Source: Deltaproteobacteria bacterium HGW-Deltaproteobacteria-15 (GTDB taxonomy: Bacteria > Desulfobacterota > DSM-4660 > Desulfatiglandales > HGW-15). From it: a stretch of DNA of 64,000 bases. A model generated the notes under the pieces. The model had not been told where the DNA came from. It was given only the letters and a program-made list of their open reading frames with translations, and did no database searches. The stretch is from positions 1 to 64,000 of the forward strand of contig PHBH01000011.1 of the NCBI GenBank assembly GCA_002840535.1, in the 5' to 3' direction. A program made the position numbers and the translations under genes. This document shows positions 16,843 to 25,980 of the stretch, in pieces (positions within the stretch are counted from its first letter, which is position 1; every line of letters starts with the position of its first letter).

Positions 16843-16982
16843 GACTCTCTCCAACGGGGGTGATGTCGTTCCCCCTGCCCTAACCCCTCCCACCAGGGGA
16901 GGGGAGGTCGAAGATCCCTCCAAAGGGCGGGGATGGGCCGGGCGAGCGCGACAAGGGGACGGTTTTGTCAATGGAAGCATGA

Positions 16983-19900
16983 CTAGTCCAATACGACAGG
17001 GCCCTTCTTTTCGCGTGGTTTCGGGGCCGGCGCGGCCCTCGACCCTGGGCCGGAGCTTCGCTGTCCGGGCCGCGCTTCCAATGCCGGCGCGGCCGTGGCC
17101 GGTTGGATCAGGTTCCCTTCGAGATCCACATAAGCCTGCGGAACCGGACAATACTCGGGCCGTTTGAGTTTTCCCTTGTCCACTCCCAGGATGACGGCCA
17201 GCTTTGCGGTATCGCGATAAAGAGGGGCAAAGAGATCCGAATCTTTCAGAACCCGGTCCCTGGCCGCCTTCTCAAAGGAGCCGTGCTTCAATAGGAGACT
17301 ATATGCCTCCTCCTCTCTCTCCATACCGGCAATGGCCAGGGCCTCGATGAGGACGAGCAGATCCTGATCCTGCTTCTCCAGCCGGATCTCCCCCTTCAGG
17401 GCCATGGATTTGACCCGCTCAACCCCCTGCAGGGCCAGACCCGGCTGTCCGGCGGCCGAGGCGAACAGGCAATAATCGAACAGGGCCTTGTCTCTCTTTT
17501 CCGGCCTCTGATCCGCTGCAGCCACCAGGAGTCGGCCTGCAAAAGAGAGGGGCGTCCCCTCTTTCAGGAAGGCCAGCCGCTCGCTTCCGCCCATATAATA
17601 GTGGACCTTCTTGTCAAAGATCTTAGAGGCGTCCAGGCCGACGGCCTCTCTGAAGAGATCCGCGCCCTCTTCCTTGAACCCGGTCTTGTGAAGCAGGCCG
17701 GCCCTCCTGGCCATTATCCAGGCCTTCAACCCCTTGTTCATGCCGGGGAGATTCTGCCACCGGCCAAGGGTCTTCATCTGCAGGTTATCCCTTCCTTTCC
17801 AAAGGATCCCGTAACCCAGAAGCGTCTCGAGGGTTTCGTCCCTGCCTTTGATATCAGGGCGGGAATCGAGCAGCGCGGCCAGCCGCTCAAACCCCTTTTC
17901 GGCCTGATCCTGCTGGGCCCTGCACAAGCCTGTGTCGGAGCCGCACTCCTTGAGGAGAAAATCCCCCGTGAGAGCCATCAGATCGTCAAAATCATCCGGG
18001 AGATAGATTTCCACCACGCTGTAGTCGATTCCGCTGCCCGGATAGAAGCTGTTGATGATGTAGAGGTGGCGGTCGTCGGCCGGGTCGAACGCGAGCGCTG
18101 CGGGTTTGAAGGATTTATCGAGATCCTCGAAGTCAATGCGTCTCAGGGTGTGCTCTTCTGCAGGGCGGGCAAGGTCCACCAGCTGATTCCGGATAAAGGC
18201 ATACTTGCCCCCAGGGGAGACGGCGCCTCCCCCAAGCACCCACTCGAGCCCGATGTAACCGGTGTTCACGCGGCCCACGTAGCGGGCATCGCCGAACCCG
18301 TCCCCTTTGCGCGGTGCATGCCAGACATGGGTGGCCAGGTTGTCGCGGCCGAATTGATAGACATCATTCTTGAACCTCTCTTCCATGGAGTAGATCAGGG
18401 GATTGGCGAGGTAAAAAAAACCCTGTTTGGAGAGCGCCCCTCCGGAGATGTTGGTGCCGCGCGCATCCAGGGCGGAGAAGTGCTTCTTCTCGCTCTCGAT
18501 GCTTGCTTTCAGGGGCATATCCGTCGGCCAGCGGTAAAGTTCGAGCTTTCCGTTGAACTCATCGTTCTCCCATTTGAACCGGAGGGGAAGCTGATAAATG
18601 GTGAAGTCGAATTCCTTTTTGCCATTTTTCAAACGTTCTTTTCCGAAACGGACGAAGCGAATGATGGTTCCCGTATCCGGGTCTGCCACCTGACTCCCGA
18701 GCTGCCAGTCGCCCCATCCACCGGGCAGCTCCTTCTTAAAGGGTACGGCCCGGCGGATGCTCCAGAAATCTCTTCCCTCGCTATCCGGCATGACCTCGAG
18801 CGCGCTTCGGTCGTCCTTGGTCAGCAGAAGGTCCCCTTCTCTCCAGAAGCATGCGGCAGGGGAGATGGGATTCACCTCGGGAAAGTCCTTGAGCTCAGCC
18901 ACCTGGCATTCCCGCGAGGCGAGATCGACCAGGGAGTATGCCTGGCCCCGGTCCTTGATACGGTTTCGGGCAAGGAGGAGACGGCCTCCGTTGGGAGCGA
19001 TCTCGAGAAAATGATTGTCCAGACTCGGCTCGATCCCCAGGGAGAGGAGCTCTTCCTTGCTCAGAACCGTGCGGTAGCGGATCTTGTACGCCTCGTTCAT
19101 CCTGGCGCCGGTCTCCACCCACTCGCCGGCCGGGGGCAGCTTGTGGCGCACAATGGGGATGAGGGCCGCAGAGATGTTGTGGCTCTTCTTGAAATGTGCG
19201 TTCAGGGCCGCCCTGCCCGCCGAATTTCCCGCCTCAGCCGATTTCCGGTACCACTCCACACCCGACTTCACGTCCTTGGGGACACCGGTTCCTTCGTAGT
19301 ACATCCGGCCAAGAAGGAATTGCGCCTGGCCGTTGTTCATTTCGACCCCCTGGAGAAAGAGCTCCCTTGCCCTGGCAGGGTTTTTTCTCACCCCGTGCCC
19401 CTCCAGGTGCATCCTGCCCAGATCGGCAATCGCATAGGAGTACTGCTGGGCCGCCGCCTTTTCGAACCACTCGTATGCCTCATCGTAATCCTTGGAAACC
19501 CCATCCCCAAAATAGTAGCGGGCGCCCAGGAATGCCTGCGCCACCGGGTGACCCTGGCCCGCCGCGCGCCTCGCCCAGCGGAGCGCCTCCTCCATGTTCT
19601 TGACCGTTCCCCGGCCGTATGCCTGGCAATAGGCAAGATCGACCTGGGCCTCGGCGTTATCCTCCTCAGCCATTGCCTTGAGGCCCGGAACCGCCATGGC
19701 GTAGAACTCTGCAGCCTTTTTCGCGCCCTTGTCCGGATCGTTTCCCTGCCCATACCATTGTGCCATGTGGTAGAGGGCAATTGGGTTTTCCTTCCGGGAA
19801 GCCGGTTCCAGCCACTTGAGAGCCTCCCGGAGGTCAGTCCTCACGAAGTATCCGCGCACGTACCCACCGCCGAGGATAGCCTGAAAATAGGCATCGCCGG

Positions 19901-20078
19901 CCTCGGCCCTGGCCCTGATTCCCTCAATATTCTGCGCTGTGATCTTGAAATCTCCCCTGGTGAGGGGTTGTTGGGACCCTTTGACTTGAGACCCTGTGGT
20001 TTCACAGGAGAGAAGGGCCAGAAGGGCAAGGAGGGGTATAAACGGCATGAGTATGGAAATCCTGTGCTTTTTCCGCAT
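16983..20078 (-). CDS. Sel1-repeat lipoprotein with C-terminal propeller-like region
   Basis: 1031 residues. The ATG at 20078 is chosen for its upstream TGGAG. A lipoprotein signal peptide ends in LALLSC. At least six Sel1-like repeats (about 50-310) are visible, for instance AQAFLGARYYFGDGVSKDYD and AQFLLGRMYYEGTGVPKDV. From about 320 to 720 the sequence turns beta-rich with many Asp/Gly turns, suggesting a propeller, followed by a helical C-terminus and an Ala/Pro/Arg tail. Sel1 repeats mediate protein assembly and are common in envelope regulators. First gene of the five-gene operon. The long antisense frame at 17601-20171 is a shadow. Confidence 0.78.
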   Translation of the reverse strand: MRKKHRISILMPFIPLLALLALLSCETTGSQVKGSQQPLTRGDFKITAQNIEGIRARAEAGDAYFQAILGGGYVRGYFVRTDLREALKWLEPASRKENPIALYHMAQWYGQGNDPDKGAKKAAEFYAMAVPGLKAMAEEDNAEAQVDLAYCQAYGRGTVKNMEEALRWARRAAGQGHPVAQAFLGARYYFGDGVSKDYDEAYEWFEKAAAQQYSYAIADLGRMHLEGHGVRKNPARARELFLQGVEMNNGQAQFLLGRMYYEGTGVPKDVKSGVEWYRKSAEAGNSAGRAALNAHFKKSHNISAALIPIVRHKLPPAGEWVETGARMNEAYKIRYRTVLSKEELLSLGIEPSLDNHFLEIAPNGGRLLLARNRIKDRGQAYSLVDLASRECQVAELKDFPEVNPISPAACFWREGDLLLTKDDRSALEVMPDSEGRDFWSIRRAVPFKKELPGGWGDWQLGSQVADPDTGTIIRFVRFGKERLKNGKKEFDFTIYQLPLRFKWENDEFNGKLELYRWPTDMPLKASIESEKKHFSALDARGTNISGGALSKQGFFYLANPLIYSMEERFKNDVYQFGRDNLATHVWHAPRKGDGFGDARYVGRVNTGYIGLEWVLGGGAVSPGGKYAFIRNQLVDLARPAEEHTLRRIDFEDLDKSFKPAALAFDPADDRHLYIINSFYPGSGIDYSVVEIYLPDDFDDLMALTGDFLLKECGSDTGLCRAQQDQAEKGFERLAALLDSRPDIKGRDETLETLLGYGILWKGRDNLQMKTLGRWQNLPGMNKGLKAWIMARRAGLLHKTGFKEEGADLFREAVGLDASKIFDKKVHYYMGGSERLAFLKEGTPLSFAGRLLVAAADQRPEKRDKALFDYCLFASAAGQPGLALQGVERVKSMALKGEIRLEKQDQDLLVLIEALAIAGMEREEEAYSLLLKHGSFEKAARDRVLKDSDLFAPLYRDTAKLAVILGVDKGKLKRPEYCPVPQAYVDLEGNLIQPATAAPALEARPGQRSSGPGSRAAPAPKPREKKGPVVLD

Positions 20079-20389
20079 GAAAAACTCCATTACAGTGGAT
20101 TGCACAAGGCCGAAAAAGAAGGAATGAGGGTATTTCGGCTTTGTTGGGTTCGATTTCTGCAGGTCTTGTAGGTCGGGTATCGGTTATCCTCCTTAAATCG
20201 GGAACAATATTTTCCGTTCCCGGCTGAGGCGGTTTTTGAGCTTTTCTTACCAGCACGAGGATTGAAAATCAACTTCCCATCGGGGTACATCGGAAACACT
20301 CAGGCAAATCATTAGAATAGAGGTAGGTCTTGACCAGATCAGGCGCGATAATGCGGGAGTTCGTCAAACCCGAAGGAATCGTCCAGGTC
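20079..20389. other. Gene-free region upstream of the Sel1 operon
   Basis: It holds an inverted repeat CGGGAAC (20199-20205) / GTTCCCG (20216-20222) with a 10-base AT-rich centre. This could act as an operator or weak terminator between the two minus-strand units. No gene or other repeat is seen. Confidence 0.35.
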
Positions 20390-21283
20390 TCAATTCCCTT
20401 CGGGGGCATCGTCTTTCTCGATCCAATTCCTCTGCAAACGATCGGCAATCGATTGAGCTTGTTCTTTCAGGGATGCGAAAAACTGCTGTTTTCCTGCTTC
20501 TCTCCCAAAACAGCGGCGATAGCGGTTGAATCCCTGCTCTCTGTATCGAAGAGAGTCATCAAACGCTTTGAGCTCTTTGAGCTGAGAGGATCGATACAAC
20601 TCGAGCGATTCAGAACTCATTTGATCAAATCTCTCCCACTCGCCCTTACATTGCGGAATATCGGTTATCTCTGTTGCAGCCGGAGCATAGACGACCATTA
20701 TCCGCTTCCCTGTTGAGACAAATACAAAAATCTCGTCCGGAACAAAGGGGCCGATCTCCTGACCCGTTTTGCCGAGGAATGCATGCACGAAGGATTGTCC
20801 ATTCGCGCTCATGACCGGCACTTCAGCATAGTAAGCGACCCCGGCGTCCGAAAGGAAAACGCGGCGATAGAACTCTTCGCTCCTCGAGAGTTCGCTTAAG
20901 GTCTTTGGAAGCTCATGATGTGCGGCCAGGTAGCGCTCAAGCAGGGTTTCCGTCGTGACAAAGAGCGACTCTCGTTCGGAATCGAATCTGAGCCCGTCAA
21001 CCTGGCCGAAACCGGTTTCGTCCCGCAGTGTCAGCAGGTTTATTCTTCCCTGCGTCGGAAATCCTTCGATCTCGACCGGAGCCACGATTGTTCTCGCTTT
21101 TTCTTCCAATTCCGCGAGAGCCGGACGATCGTCAAGCGGACCCGCTCCTTTCGCAATCTGCCGGATGAAGCGGTCGCGAGTTTCAAGATACGCTTCCTCC
21201 GGGGATGCACCGCTCAACGCGGCGGAAACGGTGAGAACACCGAGGATCGAAATGAAAACAGACAAAGCGGTTTCCGTGCGCAC
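20390..21283 (-). CDS. Exported protein of unknown function
   Basis: 297 residues. The GTG at 21283 is chosen over a much longer frame because CTAAGGGAGGAGATGAA precedes it and a signal peptide (LSVFISILGVLTVSAALSGA) begins directly. The mature part has a beta-rich segment (GRINLLTLRDETGFGQVDGL), then LVTSEEFYRR-like helices, a surface-exposed FVHAFLGKTGQEIGPFVPDE stretch and a charged, helical C-terminus rich in Gln and Arg. I do not recognise a family. It is transcribed divergently from the biosynthetic cluster, so the 303-base spacer must carry promoters for both. Confidence 0.6.
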   Translation of the reverse strand: MRTETALSVFISILGVLTVSAALSGASPEEAYLETRDRFIRQIAKGAGPLDDRPALAELEEKARTIVAPVEIEGFPTQGRINLLTLRDETGFGQVDGLRFDSERESLFVTTETLLERYLAAHHELPKTLSELSRSEEFYRRVFLSDAGVAYYAEVPVMSANGQSFVHAFLGKTGQEIGPFVPDEIFVFVSTGKRIMVVYAPAATEITDIPQCKGEWERFDQMSSESLELYRSSQLKELKAFDDSLRYREQGFNRYRRCFGREAGKQQFFASLKEQAQSIADRLQRNWIEKDDAPEGN

Positions 21284-21586
21284 TTCATCTCCTCCCTTAG
21301 AGGTCAAAACACGGAGTCGGGCCTGATCGCAAGCGATCTGCTCCAAAGGCCGGACATTTCCTGAACATATACGGGATACTCCATCCTCGTCAATCAGTGT
21401 AAGTCCGCGTCGGACATTTTCGTTTGGGTACTCGGAGATTATGCAGAGGTCGCCTGTTTGGTCCACTGGCCTCGGAAGGGTCTTCGCTGTCCGAATATCT
21501 GTTGATATTCCGCAATGGAAAATGGTATAGACTCCGCGTTTCACAAAATCAGGAAATCCGCAACTCTTCCGTGCACCACCGTTATT
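21284..21586. promoter_or_regulatory. Divergent intergenic region at the left edge of the biosynthetic cluster
   Basis: This is the spacer between a minus-strand exported protein and the first plus-strand cluster gene. It must hold two outward promoters. No clear sigma-70 pair, operator or repeat stands out. The thioesterase frame extends upstream to 21515, so part of this region could be coding if that start is used. Confidence 0.3.
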
Positions 21587-22006
21587 ATGGGTAAAGATAC
21601 AAAGAAAAGCTGTGAAGTGCTGTTTACCGTCCCTTTTCACGATCTCGATCCCATGCAGATGGTCTGGCACGGCAACTACTTCAAGTATTTCGAGATTGCC
21701 CGCTCCGCCCTTTTTGCACGGTCGGGCGTGGACCTCTTCAAATATTTCAAAGAGACAAACTGCCTCTTCCCGATCGTCAAAACATCTACCAAGCACGTGG
21801 CTTCATTGGAATATCTCGACGAATTCAAGTGCATCGCTACTGTGATCGAGGCGGAATACAAGATCGTAGTGGATTTTCAGGTGAGGTTGCTCAGAAACGA
21901 CCAACTCTGTGCAAAGGGAAGAACAGAACAGGTAGCGGTGAAATATCCCGAGAAGGAGATCCTGTTCGAAATACCTAAAGACATCCGCGAGGCACTTGGA
22001 TTCTGA
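21587..22006 (+). CDS. Hotdog thioesterase (4HBT/YbgC type)
   Basis: 139 residues from the ATG at 21587; an in-frame ATG at 21515 is possible and neither has a strong SD. The 4HBT active-site pattern FHDLDPMQMVWHGNYFKYFE is present with Asp21 and His28. The family hydrolyses acyl-CoA or acyl-ACP thioesters. It is the first gene of the plus-strand run, two bases from the fatty acid kinase. That pairing suggests free acid released by the thioesterase is phosphorylated by the next protein. A second cluster thioesterase at 44009 is only distantly similar. Confidence 0.8.
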   Translation: MGKDTKKSCEVLFTVPFHDLDPMQMVWHGNYFKYFEIARSALFARSGVDLFKYFKETNCLFPIVKTSTKHVASLEYLDEFKCIATVIEAEYKIVVDFQVRLLRNDQLCAKGRTEQVAVKYPEKEILFEIPKDIREALGF

Positions 22007-22008
22007 AA

Positions 22009-23745
22009 GTGGCGTCCGATTTTCAAAAAGCATTGATAGCCGGAGTGGAGCGGGTCTCTGCATGGTCCGATGTCCTTGACCGGATCAATGTCTTTCCGGT
22101 TGCGGACGGAGATACCGGGCGCAATCTGAAGATCAGCCTGACCCCGCTCCGGTATATGAAAGGGGTCCGTGAGAACACCATCCGGAATCTCCAGCTGTCG
22201 GCGCGCGGAAATTCCGGGAATATCGCAACCAGCTTCTTTTCCGGATTTTTGAAAACAGATTCCTCTGAAGGACTCTGCGAGGCGGCGAGAGCCGGCAGGG
22301 ACCTGGCATGGCAGGCGGTGCATGACCCTGTTCCCGGAACGATGCTGACGATTTTCGACGAACTGGTCGACTTTCTGGAAAGGAATGGTTTCGAGGAAAC
22401 TCCTCAACATGTCTCAGAGGTAGTCGACCATCTGGAAAAGGCTGTACGGTCTACCCTTGAGATCCTCCCGAAACTGAAACAGGCCGGTGTTGTGGACGCC
22501 GGCGCCCTGGGCATGTACATCTTCTTTGAAGGCTTTTTTTCCAGCCTTGCCGGCCGCGACGATGAATTCCGGCTGATCCCCGACGCGTTCGAGAACATGC
22601 TTCAAGTCTCCCCCGCCTTTCAGGAAGAGGTGGAAGAAGGTTACTGTGTGGATATGGTTCTCCATTTACAGGCCGATGCCGGTGAAAAGGTGGAGAAACT
22701 CTCCGAGTATGGCGGGAGCCTGGTGGTCATTCCTCACCAGGAGTATTACAAGGTGCACCTGCATACCGCCGACGCCGGGGAGGCCAGGGCCCGTATAGAA
22801 GGACTGGGCCGGATAGTCCAATGGTCCGATGACGATCTCGGGGGCCAGATCAAGGCCTTTAAACGGTGCCGCGCCGAAGAAGCGATTCATATCATGACGG
22901 ATGCGGCCGGCTCCGTCACCCGCGCAGATTGCAGCGAACTGGGAATCACGCTCCTCGAAAGCTATATCACTGCCGGCGAAAAGTCCCTTCCCGAAACGCT
23001 GTTCCATCCTGCCGAGCTCTACGGGCTCATGCGGGAGGGTGTAAGAGCCTCGACTTCCCAGGCCTCGGTCTTTGAAAGACATCAGTACTACCAGAGAATA
23101 CTTCAACAGTATTCCAGGGCATTGTATCTCTGCACCGGCTCCGTGTTTACCGGCAATTACCAGGTGGCCATAGACTGGAAACAAAAACACGATCCGGAAA
23201 ACCGGTTGACAGTCATCGATACGGCGGCCGCCTCAGGCCGGCTGGGACTCCTTGCCATTGCCACTGCGCGATATTCCGCCGGGACCGCCGACCCGAAGGC
23301 GGTGATCGCATTTGCAGAACAAGCCGTCAACCAGTGCCGGGAGTATGTCTTTCTGGACAAGCTCAAGTATCTGGCCGCTGGAGGGCGGCTCTCCAGACCC
23401 AGCGCATTTCTCGGGGACGCACTCCACATGAAGCCGATTATCAGCCCGACCGCTGAGGGGGCCAAGAAGATGGGCGTCGTGAAGAATCAGGAGGGGCAAC
23501 TGGAGTTTGCTTTTCAGAGGCTCGAAGAGTTTCTCCATCGCGGTTCGGCACCCCTGATCATGCTGGAGTACACCGACAACCGCGACTGGGTCAGCGGGAC
23601 CCCCAAGAAGGAAATTGAAAGGCTCTACCCTTCGGCCGAGGTTCTGCTCCAGCCTCTGTCGCTCACTTCCGGAGTGCACATGGGTCCGGGGACCTGGGCG
23701 GTAGCCTTCCTGCCGGAACCGGCCCTGGGGCTTCGCCATGACTAG
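22009..23745 (+). CDS. Single-chain fatty acid kinase: DhaL (FakA-like) fused to DegV (FakB-like)
   Basis: 578 residues, GTG start two bases after the thioesterase stop. Residues 1-185 are a DhaL/DAK2 ATPase: INVFPVADGDTGRNL with Asp33/Asp35, and SARGNSGN near 64-71. Residues 200-290 match the FakA middle domain, with Cys213 in GYCVDMV and His250/His252 in KVHLHTADAG as likely zinc ligands. From 294 on the sequence is DegV: TDAAGSVT, RASTSQAS, LAAGGRLSRPSAFLG and HMGPGTW, as in lipid-binding FakB. In Firmicutes FakA and FakB are separate and make acyl-phosphate for PlsX/PlsY. Here both are joined, replacing the FakA C-terminal domain. It probably recycles or primes the cluster's acyl chain. 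Confidence 0.85.
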   Translation: MASDFQKALIAGVERVSAWSDVLDRINVFPVADGDTGRNLKISLTPLRYMKGVRENTIRNLQLSARGNSGNIATSFFSGFLKTDSSEGLCEAARAGRDLAWQAVHDPVPGTMLTIFDELVDFLERNGFEETPQHVSEVVDHLEKAVRSTLEILPKLKQAGVVDAGALGMYIFFEGFFSSLAGRDDEFRLIPDAFENMLQVSPAFQEEVEEGYCVDMVLHLQADAGEKVEKLSEYGGSLVVIPHQEYYKVHLHTADAGEARARIEGLGRIVQWSDDDLGGQIKAFKRCRAEEAIHIMTDAAGSVTRADCSELGITLLESYITAGEKSLPETLFHPAELYGLMREGVRASTSQASVFERHQYYQRILQQYSRALYLCTGSVFTGNYQVAIDWKQKHDPENRLTVIDTAAASGRLGLLAIATARYSAGTADPKAVIAFAEQAVNQCREYVFLDKLKYLAAGGRLSRPSAFLGDALHMKPIISPTAEGAKKMGVVKNQEGQLEFAFQRLEEFLHRGSAPLIMLEYTDNRDWVSGTPKKEIERLYPSAEVLLQPLSLTSGVHMGPGTWAVAFLPEPALGLRHD

Positions 23746-23767
23746 ATCGGTCCTGAAAAGAGTGCGA

Positions 23768-23894
23768 GCAGGTTGCTCAAAAACGTCCAGATGCAAGGCG
23801 CCCGATATTCCGAGGAGTGAGGCGTACCTGCTAGTGCGCCGCAACGACGCGGGATGAGGGCAACGCCGCAGATGGGCATTTTTCAGAAACCTGC
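23768..23894 (+). repeat. 127-bp palindromic element, copy 1
   Basis: Ends are GCAGGTT and AACCTGC. The interior reads GGTTGCTCAAAAACGTCCAG through GCCGCAACGACGCGGGATG to CAGATGGGCATTTTTCAG. A second copy in the opposite orientation lies at 41332-41459 and matches along its full length. The right end supplies the only ATG codons available to the following glycosyltransferase. It looks like a MITE or extragenic palindromic element. Confidence 0.8.
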
Positions 23895-24600
23895 CAGTAG
23901 GGGACGGTTCGCCGTCGTGATTCCCACCTACAACCACGGCGGACGAGTAGCACAGGTAGCAGAGGAATCCCTGAAGCTCACCTTTCCGGTGTTTGTTGTA
24001 GACGACGGTTCGACGGATTCAACACAAGCCGTGCTTTCGAACATCAAAGGCGTCCGCCTTCTTCGGCACTCTCGGAACCGGGGAAAGGGAGCGGCACTGA
24101 TGACGGGGTTTGCCGAAGCCTCCAAGGTTGCGGACTGGGTCATCACCATCGATGCCGACGGGCAACACAACCCCAAAGATGCCTTGAAGATGATCCAGGG
24201 GATCCCTGAAAACGACCGGCCCGTCATCGTGGGCATGAGGCGGGGAATGGAGGGAAAGAGCGTTCCCTGGACCAGCCGGTTCGGAAGGAAGTTCTCCAAT
24301 TTCTGGGTGTGGCTTTCGGGCGGACCCGCCGTAGAGGACTCCCAAAGCGGGTTCAGGATCTATCCGGTCCCCGAGGTCATGAGCCTTAACGTTCTTTCAA
24401 GACGATTTCAGTTTGAGGTGGAGGTCCTCGTAAAGGCCCGCTGGAAAAGGATGAGAGTCATCGAGGTGCCGGTCGGGGTGAATTATGCCGAAGGAGCGGA
24501 AAGGATATCCCACTTCAGGCCCATGGTCGATTTTTTGAGAAACAGCAGCACGTTTGCCCGTCTCATTTTTCAGAGAATCGTCAGGCGTCCCGCCTCATGA
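23854..24600 (+). CDS. Family 2 glycosyltransferase (DPM1/DPG-synthase-like)
   Basis: About 248 residues. Possible ATG starts are 23854 and 23872, both inside the 127-bp repeat and without a clear SD. The GT-A core has VVIPTYNHGG, VVDDGSTDSTQ, SRNRGKGAALMTGF and the metal-binding IDADGQHNP (DXD). A SQSGFR motif near residue 165 completes the acceptor loop, as in dolichyl-phosphate mannosyl- or glucosyltransferases. No transmembrane helix. Similar glycosyltransferases sit in aryl polyene clusters and are thought to glycosylate the lipid head group. It overlaps the next acyltransferase by ATGA. Confidence 0.85.
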   Translation: MRATPQMGIFQKPASRGRFAVVIPTYNHGGRVAQVAEESLKLTFPVFVVDDGSTDSTQAVLSNIKGVRLLRHSRNRGKGAALMTGFAEASKVADWVITIDADGQHNPKDALKMIQGIPENDRPVIVGMRRGMEGKSVPWTSRFGRKFSNFWVWLSGGPAVEDSQSGFRIYPVPEVMSLNVLSRRFQFEVEVLVKARWKRMRVIEVPVGVNYAEGAERISHFRPMVDFLRNSSTFARLIFQRIVRRPAS

Positions 24601-25484
24601 AGAATTTTCTTTATCGACTGGTAAGCCGCTTGTCGAAGAGCGCGGGCCTTTGGGTATTTGCAGCCTACGCCTGGATTGTCTCCACAGGCTTTTTTCTCTT
24701 TTCCCCCATGCGGGTTCGAAACAGCGTACGGTTCTACCGGATCCTTTTCCCGGACCGGGGAACGATGTTTCTTCTCTGGTGCGCCTGGCGCCAGTTTCAC
24801 AACTTTGCAGAGGTGTTCTTTGACCGGTTTTTGCTGCAGGAATTCTCAAAAATCTCCTATACCTCGGAAGGGTGGGAGCACCTCGAGAAGGCGCGCAGGC
24901 AAGGACGCGGCGGAATTCTTCTCATGTCGCACATGGGCAACTGGGAGGTCGCTGCGCATCTCCTGAAACAAAAAGACGAGGATCTCAACCTGCTCCTGTA
25001 CATGGGGGCGAAACACAAGGAGCAGCTCGAGCGGATTCAAAAGGAAAGTCTTCGCCATAGCGGCATAAAAATCATCGCCGCAGATGAGGGCGGCGGATCT
25101 CCCCTGGACATTGTCGAAGGAGTCAGGTTCATCGATTCAGGGGGGCTGGTTTCCATGACCGGCGACCTGGTCTGGAAAGAGGAGCAGCGGACCGTATTGG
25201 TGACATTCCTGGGGCATGAAGCCCTTCTCCCGGCGACGCCGCACCTGCTGGCGCTTTTGTCCGGCGCCCCCCTGTTTGTTTTTTTCGCATTCCGGTCGGG
25301 AAAAGGGCAATACCATTTCACGCTCTCCGAGCCCATAAGGGTTGAAGCCCCTTCCCGCGCCGAAAGAACAGAGGCTATCCGACGATGCGCTCAGAGATAT
25401 GCGGATATCCTGGAGGAGACCCTTCGGGCGAACCCTCTGCAGTGGTACCACTTCGAACCGTTCCTCGATTCGAAGCAGAAATGA
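24597..25484 (+). CDS. LpxL/HtrB-like lipid acyltransferase, paralogue 1
   Basis: 295 residues with an N-terminal membrane anchor (LWVFAAYAWIVSTGFFLF) and the LABLAT catalytic motif SHMGNWE, His112 and Glu117. Other conserved blocks are FYRILFPDRG, GDLVWKEEQRTVLV and the closing QWYHFEPF. The family transfers acyl chains from ACP to a glycolipid hydroxyl on the inner leaflet. Coupled to the glycosyltransferase by ATGA. It is a close relative of the protein at 55667-56563, with the same length and motif positions, so the cluster carries two copies. In aryl polyene clusters one such enzyme links polyene to lipid. Confidence 0.88.
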   Translation: MKNFLYRLVSRLSKSAGLWVFAAYAWIVSTGFFLFSPMRVRNSVRFYRILFPDRGTMFLLWCAWRQFHNFAEVFFDRFLLQEFSKISYTSEGWEHLEKARRQGRGGILLMSHMGNWEVAAHLLKQKDEDLNLLLYMGAKHKEQLERIQKESLRHSGIKIIAADEGGGSPLDIVEGVRFIDSGGLVSMTGDLVWKEEQRTVLVTFLGHEALLPATPHLLALLSGAPLFVFFAFRSGKGQYHFTLSEPIRVEAPSRAERTEAIRRCAQRYADILEETLRANPLQWYHFEPFLDSKQK

Positions 25485-25493
25485 GAAAAAGCG

Positions 25494-25575
25494 TCTCTCG
25501 CCCGCTTCGCTCGAGGGCGCAGAGTCGTCTTGCTCAAGACCCTTGTATCTCTGTGCGCTCTGTGAGAAAGCATTT
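25494..25575. repeat. CTCTGTGAGAG-type dispersed element, short copy
   Basis: It begins TCTCTCGCCCGCTTCGCT (25496) and ends TCTCTGTGCGCTCTGTGAGA just past an acyltransferase stop. Same family as copies near 6785, 29663 and 37743. It sits in the 207-base gap before the acyl carrier protein. Confidence 0.6.
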
Positions 25576-25691
25576 AGTCCGATCCTGGTGACCCTGAGGT
25601 TTCACATCTTTGCATGCCGACACCGGGACATTTTGGGTTGCATTTGTGCCCATCGATCTATAGCATTACCTGCTTGGAAGTGGAAAGGTCT

Positions 25692-25955
25692 ATGAAACGT
25701 GACGAAATAAAATCTCGTATCCTCCAGGTCTTCAAAGAGCAATTTGAGATCAAGGACCCCGGTCTGGACGACGATTTGAGAGAGCTGTACGAGTTCGACA
25801 GTATCGACGCCATTGAACTCCTCAGGGAGATCGAGGTCATGCTCGGGTTCAAGCTGACGAGGGAAGACAAGAAAAAGGCCATGGATATCCGAACGATCAA
25901 CCAGATCCTCGATTACATCGACTCGATCGTGGCAAGCAGGGCCGACCCGGTTTGA
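25692..25955 (+). CDS. Acyl carrier protein 1
   Basis: 87 residues from the ATG at 25692 (GGAAGTGGAAAGG upstream). Phosphopantetheine attachment motif YEFDSIDAIELL with the Ser in DSI. Acidic helices II-III and the ending NQILDYIDSIV are typical of ACPs. It sits 25 bases upstream of a ketosynthase, its likely partner. One of four ACPs in the cluster. The four differ in sequence, so each probably serves a distinct step or partner. Confidence 0.9.
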   Translation: MKRDEIKSRILQVFKEQFEIKDPGLDDDLRELYEFDSIDAIELLREIEVMLGFKLTREDKKKAMDIRTINQILDYIDSIVASRADPV

Positions 25956-25980
25956 GATCTTGTTGCAATAGGGTCTTTCG

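Noticed and set aside
17601..20171. 856-codon plus-strand open frame
   Set aside because: Antisense to the Sel1 lipoprotein, which has a lipobox, SD and clear repeats. The plus frame has no domain and low-quality composition; GC-rich codon structure explains the shadow.
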